Below, piece after piece: positions 7,589 through 16,957 of a DNA stretch of 22,802 bases. Both the position numbers and the translations under genes were made by a program. The notes below the pieces were generated by a model, which was given only the letters and a program-made list of their open reading frames with translations, had not been told where the DNA came from and searched no databases. Origin of the DNA: Gammaproteobacteria bacterium (GTDB taxonomy: Bacteria; Pseudomonadota; Gammaproteobacteria; Enterobacterales; Kangiellaceae); the NCBI GenBank assembly GCA_013372875.1, contig JABXIW010000083.1:1-22802 (forward strand), in the 5' to 3' direction. The stretch's first letter is position 1. Every line of letters begins with the position of its first letter.

Positions 7589-8661
7589 CCTGGTTGGCGG
7601 AATATTTATCACAATTTTATTCGGGCTTTAACGTTTTTCAATACTTGACCATGCGCGGTATTTTAAGCGTATTAACAGCATTGGGCATTTCGTTGCTTGT
7701 GGGCCCAACCATGATTCGAAAATTGAGCAGCTACCAAATTGGACAAACGGTGCGTGATGATGGCCCACAAAGTCATTTGAGCAAAGCGGGCACCCCAACT
7801 ATGGGCGGTGCGTTAATTATTGTTGCTATTGTTTTGAGCTCAATTTTATGGGGCGAGTTGGAAAACCGTTATTTATGGGTTTGTATTATTGCGATTGTGG
7901 GTTTTGGTTTGATTGGCCTGGCTGATGATTACATCAAGTTAGTGCGCAAAGATCCGAAAGGGTTAGTGGCTCGTTGGAAATATTTTTGGCAGTCGGTTTT
8001 TGGTGCTGGCATCGCGATTTATTTGTTTTACACCGCTAGCCCAGTTGAAACTCAATTGTTAGTGCCGTTTTTCAAAAATGTCGCACCGCAGCTCGGCATC
8101 ATGTTTATTTTTCTAACTTATTTTGTGATTGTCGGTACCAGTAATGCGGTGAACCTAACTGACGGTTTAGACGGTTTAGCCATTTTGCCAACCGTATTAG
8201 TGGCCGGCGGCTTAGGCATTTTTGCTTACCTAACGGGTAACCAAATCTTCTCAGAATACTTACAAATTCCCTTTATCAAAGGGGTTGGTGAGTTAGTAAT
8301 TTTCTGTGCGGCGATTGTTGGCGCGGGCTTAGGATTCTTATGGTTCAACACTTATCCAGCGCAAGTTTTCATGGGTGATGTGGGTGCATTAGGTTTAGGC
8401 GCAGCGCTAGGCACTATTGCTGTGCTAGTGCGACAAGAATTGGTGTTATTCATTATGGGCGGCGTTTTTGTGATTGAAACCGTTTCGGTCATGCTACAAG
8501 TAGGTTCTTATAAATTAACGGGCAAGCGCATTTTTAGAATGGCGCCATTGCATCATCATTACGAACTAAAAGGTTGGCCAGAGCCACGTGTAATCGTGCG
8601 CTTTTGGATTATTTCGCTGATGTTGGTGCTGGTTGGTTTAGCGACGCTGAAATTACGTTAA
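7582..8661 (+). CDS. mraY: Phospho-MurNAc-pentapeptide transferase MraY
   Basis: Polytopic inner membrane enzyme that transfers phospho-MurNAc-pentapeptide from UDP to undecaprenyl phosphate, forming lipid I. The 359 residues hold about ten hydrophobic spans. Conserved features are [18 protein letters not shown] in the first cytoplasmic loop, the aspartate pair D115-D116 in [20 protein letters not shown], the catalytic-site aspartate at 266 in FMGDVG, and the [11 protein letters not shown] histidine loop near the C-terminus. All match the E. coli enzyme (360 residues) closely in position. The start is ATG at 7582, with GGGGGAGG at 7568-7575 inside the end of murF. The two genes overlap by 7 bases. 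It is followed by a 23-base gap before murD. Confidence 0.98.
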   Translation: MLTWLAEYLSQFYSGFNVFQYLTMRGILSVLTALGISLLVGPTMIRKLSSYQIGQTVRDDGPQSHLSKAGTPTMGGALIIVAIVLSSILWGELENRYLWVCIIAIVGFGLIGLADDYIKLVRKDPKGLVARWKYFWQSVFGAGIAIYLFYTASPVETQLLVPFFKNVAPQLGIMFIFLTYFVIVGTSNAVNLTDGLDGLAILPTVLVAGGLGIFAYLTGNQIFSEYLQIPFIKGVGELVIFCAAIVGAGLGFLWFNTYPAQVFMGDVGALGLGAALGTIAVLVRQELVLFIMGGVFVIETVSVMLQVGSYKLTGKRIFRMAPLHHHYELKGWPEPRVIVRFWIISLMLVLVGLATLKLR

Positions 8662-8684
8662 GAAATTAAGGATATTTTTAGTAG

Positions 8685-10037
8685 ATGAGCATGAAAGCAT
8701 TAAAAGATAAAAAACGTTTGATCCTAGGTTTGGGTCAGACGGGTTTATCTGTGGCTCGCTTTTTGCATAAAGCAGGCCAGGCTTTCAATGTGATGGATAC
8801 GCGTGATCTGGTACCAGGAATTGACGAGCTAGCAGAGTTTGCGCCAGATGCCTATTTGCTTTGGAATCCAAGTGTGTTTGCCGAGTTTGATGAATTAGTG
8901 GTTAGCCCGGGGATTGCTATTTCAGAGCCAGATATTCAAGCAGCAATAAACAAAGGCGTTAGTGTTATTGGCGATATTGAGTTATTTGCTCAAGTCAATG
9001 AAATACCAGTGATTGCCATTACCGGTTCTAATGGTAAAAGCACCGTGACCGATTTAGTAGCAGCAATGATAAATTCCACTGATAAAACGGCCTTGATAGG
9101 CGGAAACTTTGGCATTCCAGCTTTGGATTTAATTGAGCAGAAAGCAGACTTTATTGTATTGGAGTTATCAAGTTTTCAGTTAGAAACGACAAATAAACTA
9201 GCAACTTGCGTTTCGACGATATTGAACATTAGCGAAGATCATTTGGATCGCTACGACTCATATCAAGATTACATAAATGCCAAGCAGCGAATCTATCGCC
9301 ATGCGGAGTTGAAAGTAATCAATCATGACGATGACAACACTTGGACTTTGGACGACCAGCAAATTGAATTTGGTGTTGTAGATTCTGCTGAAAATGATCA
9401 AGACATCGAGTTGGATTGGTATTGCGATTTAAATTTGCAGCAAATAGTAAACCAAGGTCAAGCGGTGCTGGATATTAGCGAGTTAACATTAAAAGGCTTG
9501 CACAATATGGTTAACGTGACTGCGGCATTAGCATTGGTCCAGGCTGCTGGAATCGATATTACCAATGACGTTCTCGAAGCGGCCAAGAGCTATCAGGGTT
9601 TAGAGCATCGTTGTCAATTCATATGCCAAGCCAATGGCATTAGCTATATCAATGACTCTAAAGCGACTAACGTTGGCGCTACCGTGGCAGCGATTAATAG
9701 CTTTGAACCTTTGTATGAACACATTCATTTGATTGCAGGCGGTGATGCAAAAGGTGCGGACTTGTCATCTTTAGCCAGCCTGGTTCGTGAAAAAATAACA
9801 AGCCTGATTGCTTTTGGTAAAGATGCTAAAGCATTGACATTGTTGAGTGCTGATAACAGTTACTTGGTTGAAAACATGGCTCAGGCTTTAGTCAAGGCTA
9901 ATCAGCTAATCAATGAAAAAAGACTCGATAATAACTTGGTTTTATTATCACCTGCCTGTGCCAGTTTGGATATGTATAAAAATTATCAAGAGCGTGGCGA
10001 AGAGTTTTCGAAATTAGCGAGGGCATTGGCATGTTAG
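8685..10037 (+). CDS. murD: UDP-MurNAc-L-alanine:D-glutamate ligase MurD
   Basis: Cytoplasmic ATP-dependent ligase adding D-glutamate to UDP-MurNAc-L-Ala. The 450 residues show an N-terminal Rossmann-like UDP domain starting with LILGLGQTGLSVARFL, the ATP loop TGSNGKS at 113-119 (lysine 118), ELSSFQLE and NISEDHLDRYDSYQDYINAK in the central domain, and GLEHRCQF followed by INDSKATNVGAT and LIAGGDAKGAD in the C-terminal domain, all typical of MurD. The ATG at 8685 is preferred over ATG at 8691 because AAGGA at 8668-8672 is already 12 bases away. This is the one sizeable gap (23 bases) in the murE-murC block. The stop overlaps the start of ftsW by 7 bases. Confidence 0.97.
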   Translation: MSMKALKDKKRLILGLGQTGLSVARFLHKAGQAFNVMDTRDLVPGIDELAEFAPDAYLLWNPSVFAEFDELVVSPGIAISEPDIQAAINKGVSVIGDIELFAQVNEIPVIAITGSNGKSTVTDLVAAMINSTDKTALIGGNFGIPALDLIEQKADFIVLELSSFQLETTNKLATCVSTILNISEDHLDRYDSYQDYINAKQRIYRHAELKVINHDDDNTWTLDDQQIEFGVVDSAENDQDIELDWYCDLNLQQIVNQGQAVLDISELTLKGLHNMVNVTAALALVQAAGIDITNDVLEAAKSYQGLEHRCQFICQANGISYINDSKATNVGATVAAINSFEPLYEHIHLIAGGDAKGADLSSLASLVREKITSLIAFGKDAKALTLLSADNSYLVENMAQALVKANQLINEKRLDNNLVLLSPACASLDMYKNYQERGEEFSKLARALAC

Positions 10038-11239
10038 CGCAAAATTTCTTAAAAGTAGGTGACTTCGTTGAGCAACTAAATGTTTCTGATCCAAGAACTA
10101 AACTTGATCCTTGGCTGCTTGGTCCCGTTTTAATTTTATTAGCCATTGGCTTGATTATGGTGGCATCAAGTTCAATGCCTTATGCCGAAGATAAAATGGC
10201 GGGCAATGAATTCCATTTCTTAACCCGTCATGGCATCTATTTAATCATTGCCTTAACTGCCTCGCTTTGCGTGATGCAACTAGAAACTAGATTTTGGCAA
10301 GCCTACGGAACCTATTTCTTTCTGCTCGGTATTTTATTGCTGATCAGTGTCTTGCTAATTGGCAAAGAAATCAATGGTTCCAAGCGCTGGATTGGAGTTG
10401 GTCCATTAACCTTGCAGCCCGCAGAATTGATGAAGTTTTTTGTAGTGATTTATTTATCGGGTTACTTGGTACGTCGAAGCGATGAGCTGCAAACTCAAGT
10501 CAAAGGCTTTATGAAGCCATTAGTTTTAATTGGTTTGATCGTAGCCTTCTTATTGTTGCAACCAGACTTTGGATCATCAGCGGTAATCGTCGCTACTGCA
10601 TTGGCCATGATGTTTATGGCGGGCGCAAAACTATGGCAGTTCATCAGTTTGACCGCATGCGTTAGCGCGGTAATGTCCTTGATTTTGGTGCAAGCGCCAT
10701 ACCGTTTAACGCGACTAACCAGCTTTATGAATCCTTGGGATGATCAGTTCGGTACAGATTACCAATTGTTCCAGTCCTTGATTGCCTTTAGCCGTGGCGA
10801 TTGGTTCGGAGTGGGTTTGGGTAACAGCGTGCAAAAGCTGTCTTACTTGCCCATGTCGCATACGGATTTTATTTTCTCGGTTTACGCCGAGGAATTTGGC
10901 TTTATTGGCGTCTTATTTGTGGTCGCACTGTTCGTTATTATTTTCAACCGCTGCTTGTCGATTGGTCGACGTGCATTACGCATGGAAGAATATTTTTCAG
11001 CCTACCTGTGCTATGGCTTTGGTTTCTGGTTGAGCTTGCAGGCCATTATTAATATCGGTGTGGCTAGTGGTGCTTTGCCTACGAAAGGTTTAACACTGCC
11101 ATTTATTAGTTATGGCGGTAACGCCTTGATTGTTAGCTGCATGGCGATAGCGATCATTCTGCGCATTGATTTTGAAACGCGTCGCAAAGAGCATGAATAC
11201 GCGTCGGTGAAAAAGGCCTATGGAGGAAGTGATGAGTAA
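10031..11239 (+). CDS. ftsW: Septal peptidoglycan glycosyltransferase FtsW
   Basis: SEDS-family integral membrane polymerase that builds septal glycan strands from lipid II together with FtsI. The 402 residues contain about ten membrane spans after a short cytoplasmic tail. Family signatures are GSKRWIGVGPLTLQPAEL, LLLQPDFGSS, GVGLGNSVQKLSYLPMSHTD (the large periplasmic loop region with the conserved aspartate), FIFSVYAEEFGFIG and the C-terminal LPFISYGGNALI. The start ATG at 10031 overlaps the murD stop by 7 bases. The 3' end overlaps the chosen murG start by 8 bases. Its placement between murD and murG is the standard one, next to the enzymes that supply its substrate. Confidence 0.98.
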   Translation: MLAQNFLKVGDFVEQLNVSDPRTKLDPWLLGPVLILLAIGLIMVASSSMPYAEDKMAGNEFHFLTRHGIYLIIALTASLCVMQLETRFWQAYGTYFFLLGILLLISVLLIGKEINGSKRWIGVGPLTLQPAELMKFFVVIYLSGYLVRRSDELQTQVKGFMKPLVLIGLIVAFLLLQPDFGSSAVIVATALAMMFMAGAKLWQFISLTACVSAVMSLILVQAPYRLTRLTSFMNPWDDQFGTDYQLFQSLIAFSRGDWFGVGLGNSVQKLSYLPMSHTDFIFSVYAEEFGFIGVLFVVALFVIIFNRCLSIGRRALRMEEYFSAYLCYGFGFWLSLQAIINIGVASGALPTKGLTLPFISYGGNALIVSCMAIAIILRIDFETRRKEHEYASVKKAYGGSDE

Positions 11240-12377
11240 TCAAAAAACTATTCTCTTGATGGCTGGCGGCACTGGCGGTCATATTTTCCCAGCTTTGGCG
11301 GTGGGCAAGCATTTGCAAGCACAAGGCTGGAAACTGCACTGGCTCGGCTCAGAAGGCAAGATGGAAACGCAAATTGTACCGCAACACGGCATTGATATGA
11401 GCTTGTTGCCAGTCAAAGGTTTGAGAGGCAAAGGATTGTTAGCCATACTCAAAGCGCCTTTTTCAATTGTTTCTAATATTTTGGCGGCGAAGAAAATCAT
11501 TAAAAAAGTAAAGCCAGCCGTCGTATTGGGTATGGGCGGTTTTGCCTCAGGTCCGGGCGGTATGGCGGCGAAACTGGTAGGCGTACCATTGGTCATCCAT
11601 GAGCAAAATGCGGTGGCCGGAATGACCAACAAGCTATTGCACAAAGTCAGCAAATATACGTTACAGGCTTACCCTAATGCTTTTGCGGAAAACAAAAAAG
11701 TTGTTACGACTGGCAACCCAGTTCGGAATGACTTTATGAATATCGCTATAGCCAGTGAACGGGTGGATAGCCAAGAGCATGGTGTGAAAGTGTTAGTGGT
11801 TGGTGGCAGTCTTGGAGCACAAGTATTTAATGACAAGGTTCCTGCAACTATGAATGTCATCAATGATGGTTTGCATATTCAAGTCAAGCATCAAGCAGGG
11901 CGCGGTAAAGCCCAAGAAGTAGAAGGGGCTTATCAGGTTTGCACTAATGAGCGAGTAACGGCTGAAGTTACTGAATTTATAGACGATATGTCAGCTGCTT
12001 ATGAATGGGCGGATTTGGTGATTTGTCGTGCGGGCGCTTTAACCGTTGCCGAAGTGGCAATGGCGGGCTGTTGCGCGATTTTCGTACCGTATCCACATGC
12101 GGTGGATGACCACCAAACCCATAATGCGCGCTTTTTATCTGACAAGGGCGCTGCCTTGATTATCCAGCAGCATGACATGAGTGAAAAACGATTGGCTGAG
12201 CAAATCACTGCGCTAGCCAATAATAAAGAGCATTTGATTGAGATGGCAGATAAAGCTCGCCAATTGGCAAAGCCGCAAGCAACAGAAGAGGTTGCTGCTT
12301 TTTGTGTTAAAGCGGCGAACAGTGACAGCCCTGATAGTAACAAGAGTCATGAAATGGCTGATGGAGAACAAGTATGA
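11232..12377 (+). CDS. murG: Lipid II synthase MurG (GlcNAc transferase)
   Basis: Peripheral inner membrane GT-B glycosyltransferase that adds GlcNAc from UDP-GlcNAc to lipid I, producing lipid II. The N-terminal acceptor-site loop GGTGGH is at residues 12-17. [11 protein letters not shown] and [11 protein letters not shown] follow, and the C-terminal donor domain has LVVGGSLGA and [17 protein letters not shown] take ATG at 11232 as the start because GGAGG at 11222-11226 lies 5 bases upstream. The in-frame ATG at 11220 has no such site and would overlap the Shine-Dalgarno itself. This gives 381 residues. The last 20 or so residues are polar and unlike the core, and include the murC ribosome binding site. 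The gene overlaps ftsW by 8 bases and murC by 4 (ATGA). Confidence 0.97.
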   Translation: MSNQKTILLMAGGTGGHIFPALAVGKHLQAQGWKLHWLGSEGKMETQIVPQHGIDMSLLPVKGLRGKGLLAILKAPFSIVSNILAAKKIIKKVKPAVVLGMGGFASGPGGMAAKLVGVPLVIHEQNAVAGMTNKLLHKVSKYTLQAYPNAFAENKKVVTTGNPVRNDFMNIAIASERVDSQEHGVKVLVVGGSLGAQVFNDKVPATMNVINDGLHIQVKHQAGRGKAQEVEGAYQVCTNERVTAEVTEFIDDMSAAYEWADLVICRAGALTVAEVAMAGCCAIFVPYPHAVDDHQTHNARFLSDKGAALIIQQHDMSEKRLAEQITALANNKEHLIEMADKARQLAKPQATEEVAAFCVKAANSDSPDSNKSHEMADGEQV

Positions 12378-13831
12378 GTCAGTCGGCAATGATGCAACAA
12401 ATCCCTGAAATGCGCCGCATCAAGCGTATTCACTTCGTTGGTATCGGTGGTGCAGGTATGAGCGGTATCGCTGAAGTATTAGTGAATTTGGGCTATCAAG
12501 TATCGGGCTCTGATTTACGTCAATCTCGAGTAACTGAGCGATTAACACAGTTGGGTGCGGTAATTAATTTTGGCCATAAAAGTAGCAATATTGATGGTGT
12601 CGATGTGGTAGTTGCTTCAACTGCAATTTCTGAGGAAAACCCAGAAATTGCTGAGGCACGGGAACAAAGAATTCCGATCGTGCCAAGAGCAGAGATGTTG
12701 GCGGAATTAATGCGATACCGCCACGGCGTTGCTGTTGCAGGTACCCATGGCAAAACCACGACCACTAGTTTAGTGGCGTCGATTTATGCAGAAGGTGGTT
12801 TGGATCCGACATTTGTGATTGGCGGTCTATTAAATAGTGCTGGCACCAACGCTCGTTTGGGCACGAGCCGCTATTTTATTGCCGAAGCCGATGAAAGTGA
12901 TGCATCTTTCTTGCACCTGCAACCGATGGTTTCAATCGTCACTAACATCGATGCTGATCATATGGAAACCTACGGTGGTGACTTTAAAGTTTTAGAAAAT
13001 AACTTCGTTGATTTTTTACATAACTTGCCATTCTACGGCCTAGCGGTGATGTGTATCGATGATGATACGGTGGAAAATTTAATGCCACGAATCACACGTC
13101 CCATAACCACGTATGGCTTTAGTCCAAAAGCGGATGTGCGAGCGATTGATTTTGTTCAAGAAGGCACTCAAAGCCGCTTTAAAGTGGTGCGCAAAGGTCA
13201 TTCTGGTGCGCTTGAAATTCGTTTGAACTTACCTGGTGAGCACAACGTGCAAAATGCTTTGGCTGCTATTGCTGTGGCAACCGAGGATGGCGTTTCTGAT
13301 GAAGCGATTCAATCTGCACTAGAAAAATTCCAAGGCATTGGGCGCCGTTTTGAAATGTATGGCGAGTTTGAAATTACGCAAGCCGAGCAGAATATAAAGG
13401 TTGGCTTGTTAGATGATTATGGTCATCACCCAAAAGAAGTGGAAGCGACTATCAAGGCAATGCGCCAATCTTGGCCAGAGCGTCGTTTGGTGATGGTTTA
13501 TCAGCCACACCGTTACACACGAACGCGCGATCTGTACGAAGATTTTTGCCAAGTGTTATCGGAAGTAGACGTTTTGTTGATGTTGAAAGTTTATGCAGCG
13601 GGTGAAGAGCCGATTGTTGGCGCTGATAGCCAATCCTTGTGTCGCAGCATTCGTCAGCGTGGTCAAATCGATCCGATTTACGTTGAAGATCAAGATGAGT
13701 TAGAGAAAGTATTGCCCAGCATTTTAAAAGACGGCGATATGGTGCTAACACAAGGTGCAGGTAACGTTGGTATTTTGGCGCCAAAATGGGCAAAACAAAA
13801 AATGCGTTTTAACGATGTGGAGCAATCATAG
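12374..13831 (+). CDS. murC: UDP-N-acetylmuramate:L-alanine ligase MurC
   Basis: First Mur ligase, adding L-alanine to UDP-MurNAc in the cytoplasm. The 485 residues start with a 17-residue lead-in, then the UDP-binding signature [17 protein letters not shown]. The ATP loop GTHGKT is at 123-128 (lysine 127). [50 protein letters not shown] and YQPHRYTRT follow in the order expected of MurC. The start is ATG at 12374 in an ATGA overlap with murG, with GGAG at 12363-12366. No murB follows, unlike some bacteria that insert it between murC and ddl. The next gene is ddl after 3 bases. Confidence 0.98.
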   Translation: MSQSAMMQQIPEMRRIKRIHFVGIGGAGMSGIAEVLVNLGYQVSGSDLRQSRVTERLTQLGAVINFGHKSSNIDGVDVVVASTAISEENPEIAEAREQRIPIVPRAEMLAELMRYRHGVAVAGTHGKTTTTSLVASIYAEGGLDPTFVIGGLLNSAGTNARLGTSRYFIAEADESDASFLHLQPMVSIVTNIDADHMETYGGDFKVLENNFVDFLHNLPFYGLAVMCIDDDTVENLMPRITRPITTYGFSPKADVRAIDFVQEGTQSRFKVVRKGHSGALEIRLNLPGEHNVQNALAAIAVATEDGVSDEAIQSALEKFQGIGRRFEMYGEFEITQAEQNIKVGLLDDYGHHPKEVEATIKAMRQSWPERRLVMVYQPHRYTRTRDLYEDFCQVLSEVDVLLMLKVYAAGEEPIVGADSQSLCRSIRQRGQIDPIYVEDQDELEKVLPSILKDGDMVLTQGAGNVGILAPKWAKQKMRFNDVEQS

Positions 13832-13834
13832 TCA

Positions 13835-14788
13835 ATGAGCATAGTGAACGCTGACATGAAACAAAAATATGGCTCCGTCGCAGTGATGATGGGTGGCTTT
13901 TCGGCTGAGCGAGAAATCTCTTTAAAAACTGGCGCTGCTGTTTTGAAAGCCTTATTAGCACAAGGTGTGGATGCTTTTGCTTTCGATCCAAAAACTGATG
14001 GATTAGAAACGATTAGTCAAAAAAGAATCGACCGAGTTTGGAATGCGCTGCATGGTCGCGGTGGCGAAGATGGGCAAATTCAAGGGTTTCTACAATCGCA
14101 AGCGATTCCTTACACAGGCTGTGGCGTGATGGCATCGGCGCTGGCGATGGATAAATTAAGAACCAAATTGGTATGGAAGTCATTGGGTTTGCCAGTAGCT
14201 GAGCATGAAATGGTGGCCACAGGTGATTTGGATTCAACTCAAGCACAAAGCATTTTGAATAGCTTAAATTGCGTTATGGTCAAGCCAATTCGGGAAGGCT
14301 CAAGTGTTGGCATGGCGAAAGCCGATACCGTGGCACAACTGCAAGAGGCGGTATTAAAAGCGCGTGAATTTGATAGCGAAATCATGCTGGAGCAATGGGT
14401 TGATGGTGATGAGTTTACGGTCGCTATTTTGGATGGCAAAGCCTTACCAAGTATCCACATGACTACACCAAACAGTTTTTATGATTTTGAAGCTAAGTAT
14501 CAAACCAATACCACTGAATATCATTGTCCAAGTGGTTTGAGTGAAACAGAAGAGGTTGAGCTTGCAATGATAGCAACCAAAGCCTTCGATGCAGTGGGTG
14601 CACAAGGTTGGTCAAGAGTGGATTTTTTACGTGATAAAAACACCAAGGCCTGGTACTTGCTGGAACTTAACACTATTCCTGGCATGACTGAAACTAGCTT
14701 AGTGCCAAAGGCGGCTAGAGCGGCTGGCATAGATTTTGATGAACTGGTGTTGAAAATTTTAGACACCAGTTTTGTGGAAAGAACGTAA
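13835..14788 (+). CDS. ddl: D-alanine:D-alanine ligase
   Basis: ATP-grasp enzyme joining two D-alanines, supplying the dipeptide that MurF uses. The 317 residues are slightly longer than E. coli DdlB (306) because of about 10 extra N-terminal residues. Motifs: GGFSAEREISL at 20-30 (first D-Ala site, Glu25), LHGRGGEDGQIQG at 72-84, PYTGCGVMASALAMDK at 92-107, VKPIREGSSVGM (ATP grasp), YDFEAKY, and the C-terminal LLELNTIPGMTETSLVPKAA with the metal-binding glutamate and asparagine. ATG at 13835 is used. A GGAG at 13819-13822 is 12 bases upstream, a little far, and the internal ATG at 13856 has no better site. Within the dcw cluster this corresponds to ddlB. The 3' end contains a perfect 9-bp inverted repeat. 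Confidence 0.96.
   Translation: MSIVNADMKQKYGSVAVMMGGFSAEREISLKTGAAVLKALLAQGVDAFAFDPKTDGLETISQKRIDRVWNALHGRGGEDGQIQGFLQSQAIPYTGCGVMASALAMDKLRTKLVWKSLGLPVAEHEMVATGDLDSTQAQSILNSLNCVMVKPIREGSSVGMAKADTVAQLQEAVLKAREFDSEIMLEQWVDGDEFTVAILDGKALPSIHMTTPNSFYDFEAKYQTNTTEYHCPSGLSETEEVELAMIATKAFDAVGAQGWSRVDFLRDKNTKAWYLLELNTIPGMTETSLVPKAARAAGIDFDELVLKILDTSFVERT
14742..14771 (+). other. Inverted repeat near the 3' end of ddl
   Basis: AACTGGTGT (14742-14750) and ACACCAGTT (14763-14771) are perfect 9-base complements around a 12-base loop that is itself A/T-symmetric. The stem ends 17 bases before the ddl stop. There is no T-run after it, so it is not an ordinary terminator. It could tune ddl/ftsQ ratios or mRNA stability, or be chance: one or two perfect 9-bp stems are expected in a window this size. 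Confidence 0.35.
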
Positions 14789-14818
14789 ATCACATAAGTG
14801 ACGATAAGGTAAAACTAA

Positions 14819-15640
14819 GTGGCAAGAAAGCAAAACAAACCTAATGTTAGAAAGGCAGCGAAGAACAAGCAACGCCCTTCAAACATTTTGCAGAAAGCTA
14901 AAAGCTCCATGAAATGGGTTTTGGGCTTGTTTGCTGGTGCGGCTTTAACCTTGTGTTTAGTGTTCTTTGGTATTTGGATTGTTGGCGTTGATACCAGTAA
15001 CGTGTTCCCACTTAATCGCTTAGAAGTTACTGGGCAAAATTATACCCAAGCCAATGAGTTATATGAGCGAGTACAAGCCATCAGTGATCGCGGATTCTTC
15101 ACTATGGATATGCAGCAAGCAGAAGAAGAATTATTGGCACTGCCTTGGGTTAAAAAAATTCAATTACGAAAAGTTTGGCCAGAAACGCTAAACATACAAA
15201 TTACCGAGCACCAGCCATTAGCTTATTGGGGTGAACAGGGTGTGGTGTCAGTTGAGGGCAAAGTATTTTATCCGCAAGCATTGCCAGAGAAAAATTGGGT
15301 TACTTTAAACGGTCCAGAAGCAATTGCAGACGAGTTAACTCAGTTACTGCAGATGTATCAGTTGCAATTAGCTAGTAAACAACTGCAAGTGCAATCGATG
15401 GCTTTAACCGAGCGCGGTGCGGTTAATTTGAAACTGGCCGATGGTGTAGATGTGAAATTGGGGAATTATCAGGTCGAGGAGCGTTTGGGACGTTTTATCG
15501 CACAGATTGATAATTTAAAGGCCTATAAAAATGACCCATTGGAATACGTGGATTTACGTTATCAAAATGGTTTAGTAGCTGCTTGGCAGAATGATGCTAG
15601 CACTCAAGCGGCTGTAACGAATGGCAACAGCAATAGGTAA
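14819..15640 (+). CDS. ftsQ: Cell division protein FtsQ
   Basis: Bitopic inner membrane divisome protein that recruits FtsL and FtsB through its periplasmic domains. The 273 residues comprise a strongly basic cytoplasmic tail (1-32), one membrane span at about 33-55, and a POTRA domain beginning FPLNRLEVTGQN (63-74) and running through ALPWVKKIQLRKVWPETLNIQITEHQPLAYW. A beta domain follows, ending in VDLRYQNGLVAAW. The start is GTG at 14819 with AAGG at 14806-14809, 9 bases upstream. It lies 30 bases after ddl. The downstream ftsA start is 4 bases past the stop. No obvious ftsQAZ internal promoter could be assigned with confidence, although E. coli has several in this area. Confidence 0.97.
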   Translation: MARKQNKPNVRKAAKNKQRPSNILQKAKSSMKWVLGLFAGAALTLCLVFFGIWIVGVDTSNVFPLNRLEVTGQNYTQANELYERVQAISDRGFFTMDMQQAEEELLALPWVKKIQLRKVWPETLNIQITEHQPLAYWGEQGVVSVEGKVFYPQALPEKNWVTLNGPEAIADELTQLLQMYQLQLASKQLQVQSMALTERGAVNLKLADGVDVKLGNYQVEERLGRFIAQIDNLKAYKNDPLEYVDLRYQNGLVAAWQNDASTQAAVTNGNSNR

Positions 15641-15644
15641 AGCT

Positions 15645-16871
15645 ATGTCGAAAACTGGGGAAAAAAGATTAATTGTTGGCTTGGATATCGGAACCTCGAA
15701 AGTGGTGGCGATTGTCGGTGAGGTCAGCGGAGACGATAGTGTCGATATTATCGGTATTGGCTCGCATCCATCGCGCGGTTTGAAAAAAGGCGTGGTAGTG
15801 AATATTGAGTCGACGGTCGCTTCGATCCAAAGAGCGATTGAAGAAGCGGAATTGATGGCGGGTTGTCAAATTCATTCGGTTTATACCGGCATTGCAGGTA
15901 GTCATATTAAGAGCTTAAATTCTCACGGAATCGTGGCGATTAAAGATAACGAAGTGGCTCAATCTGATGTAGAGCGTGTGATTGATGCGGCAAAAGCGGT
16001 GGCCATTCCTGCGGATCAAAAAATCCTGCACGTTTTGCCACAAGAATTTGTGATTGATAACCAAGAAGGTATTCGTGAGCCGATTGGTATGTCGGGCGTT
16101 CGCCTTGAAGCCAAAGTTCATATGGTTACAGGTGCAGTTTCAGCTGCGCAAAACATTACCAAATGTGTGGCGCGCTGTGGTCTTGATACTGAAGACGTGA
16201 TTTTAGAGCAGCTAGCATCGAGTTATGCGGTGTTAACGGATGATGAAAAAGAATTGGGTGTTTGCTTAATCGACATCGGTGGCGGTACCACGGATATCGC
16301 TATCTTCACTGGTGGCGCAATTCGTCATACGGCAGTTATTCCAATTGCTGGTGATCAAGTGACTAATGACATAGCGGTAGCGCTTCGCACACCAACTCAG
16401 TTTGCTGAAGAAATCAAAATTAAGTACGCCTGTGCGCTACGTCAATTGATCAACCAAGACGAAACTATTGAAGTACCAAGCGTCGGCGATCGCGAACCAA
16501 GACGTTTGTCACGCCAAATTTTGGCTGATGTGGTTGAGCCACGTTACAGCGAATTATTTGAATTGGTACAAGCGGAAATTCGTCGTAGCGGTTTTGAAAG
16601 CATTATTGCTGCAGGCATGGTCATCACAGGTGGCGGCTCCAAGATGGAAGGCGTAATAGAACTGGCGGAAGAAGTGTTCCACATGCCAGTGCGCCAAGGA
16701 ATGCCGCAACACATCAAAGGTTTAGTGGATGTGGTGAAAAACCCAATTTATGCAACGGGCGTTGGCTTGTTGTTGTATGGCAAGGATGACGAAGGTCATC
16801 ATCGCGAACGATCTACAGGTAGCTTCGATAGCATCTGGGATCGAATGAAGAGTTGGTTCGGTGGCTGGTAA
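15645..16871 (+). CDS. ftsA: Cell division protein FtsA
   Basis: Actin-like ATPase that tethers FtsZ to the membrane and recruits later divisome proteins. Actin-fold motifs are VGLDIGTSKV (phosphate 1, residues 11-20), the FtsA-specific 1C domain around HSVYTGIAGSHIKSLNSHG, LIDIGGGTTDIAIF (phosphate 2) and GMVITGGGSKMEG (adenosine). The C-terminal SFDSIWDRMKSWFGGW is the amphipathic membrane-targeting helix. I chose ATG at 15645 (408 residues) rather than the in-frame ATG at 15621. The later one has AATAGG at 15632-15637 at a 7-base distance and begins like other FtsA proteins, while the earlier one has no Shine-Dalgarno and lies inside ftsQ. An 86-base spacer with no clear promoter separates it from ftsZ. 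Confidence 0.96.
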   Translation: MSKTGEKRLIVGLDIGTSKVVAIVGEVSGDDSVDIIGIGSHPSRGLKKGVVVNIESTVASIQRAIEEAELMAGCQIHSVYTGIAGSHIKSLNSHGIVAIKDNEVAQSDVERVIDAAKAVAIPADQKILHVLPQEFVIDNQEGIREPIGMSGVRLEAKVHMVTGAVSAAQNITKCVARCGLDTEDVILEQLASSYAVLTDDEKELGVCLIDIGGGTTDIAIFTGGAIRHTAVIPIAGDQVTNDIAVALRTPTQFAEEIKIKYACALRQLINQDETIEVPSVGDREPRRLSRQILADVVEPRYSELFELVQAEIRRSGFESIIAAGMVITGGGSKMEGVIELAEEVFHMPVRQGMPQHIKGLVDVVKNPIYATGVGLLLYGKDDEGHHRERSTGSFDSIWDRMKSWFGGW

Positions 16872-16957
16872 TCGCTTGAAAATCAGCGGTCGAACGGCAA
16901 AAGAGAAGTTTGAAGTAATTTTTATAAACAGGTTAACGACTATGAAGGGGAAATGTT

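Noticed and set aside
15621..15644. ATG at 15621 as the ftsA start
   Set aside because: It has no ribosome binding site and lies in the ftsQ coding end. ATG 15645 has AATAGG at 7 bases and gives the usual FtsA N-terminus.
16872..16957. A promoter in the ftsA-ftsZ spacer (TATAAA at 16923-16928)
   Set aside because: No -35-like hexamer lies at a workable distance. TTGAAG at 16910-16915 is only 7 bases away, so the match is not supportable.
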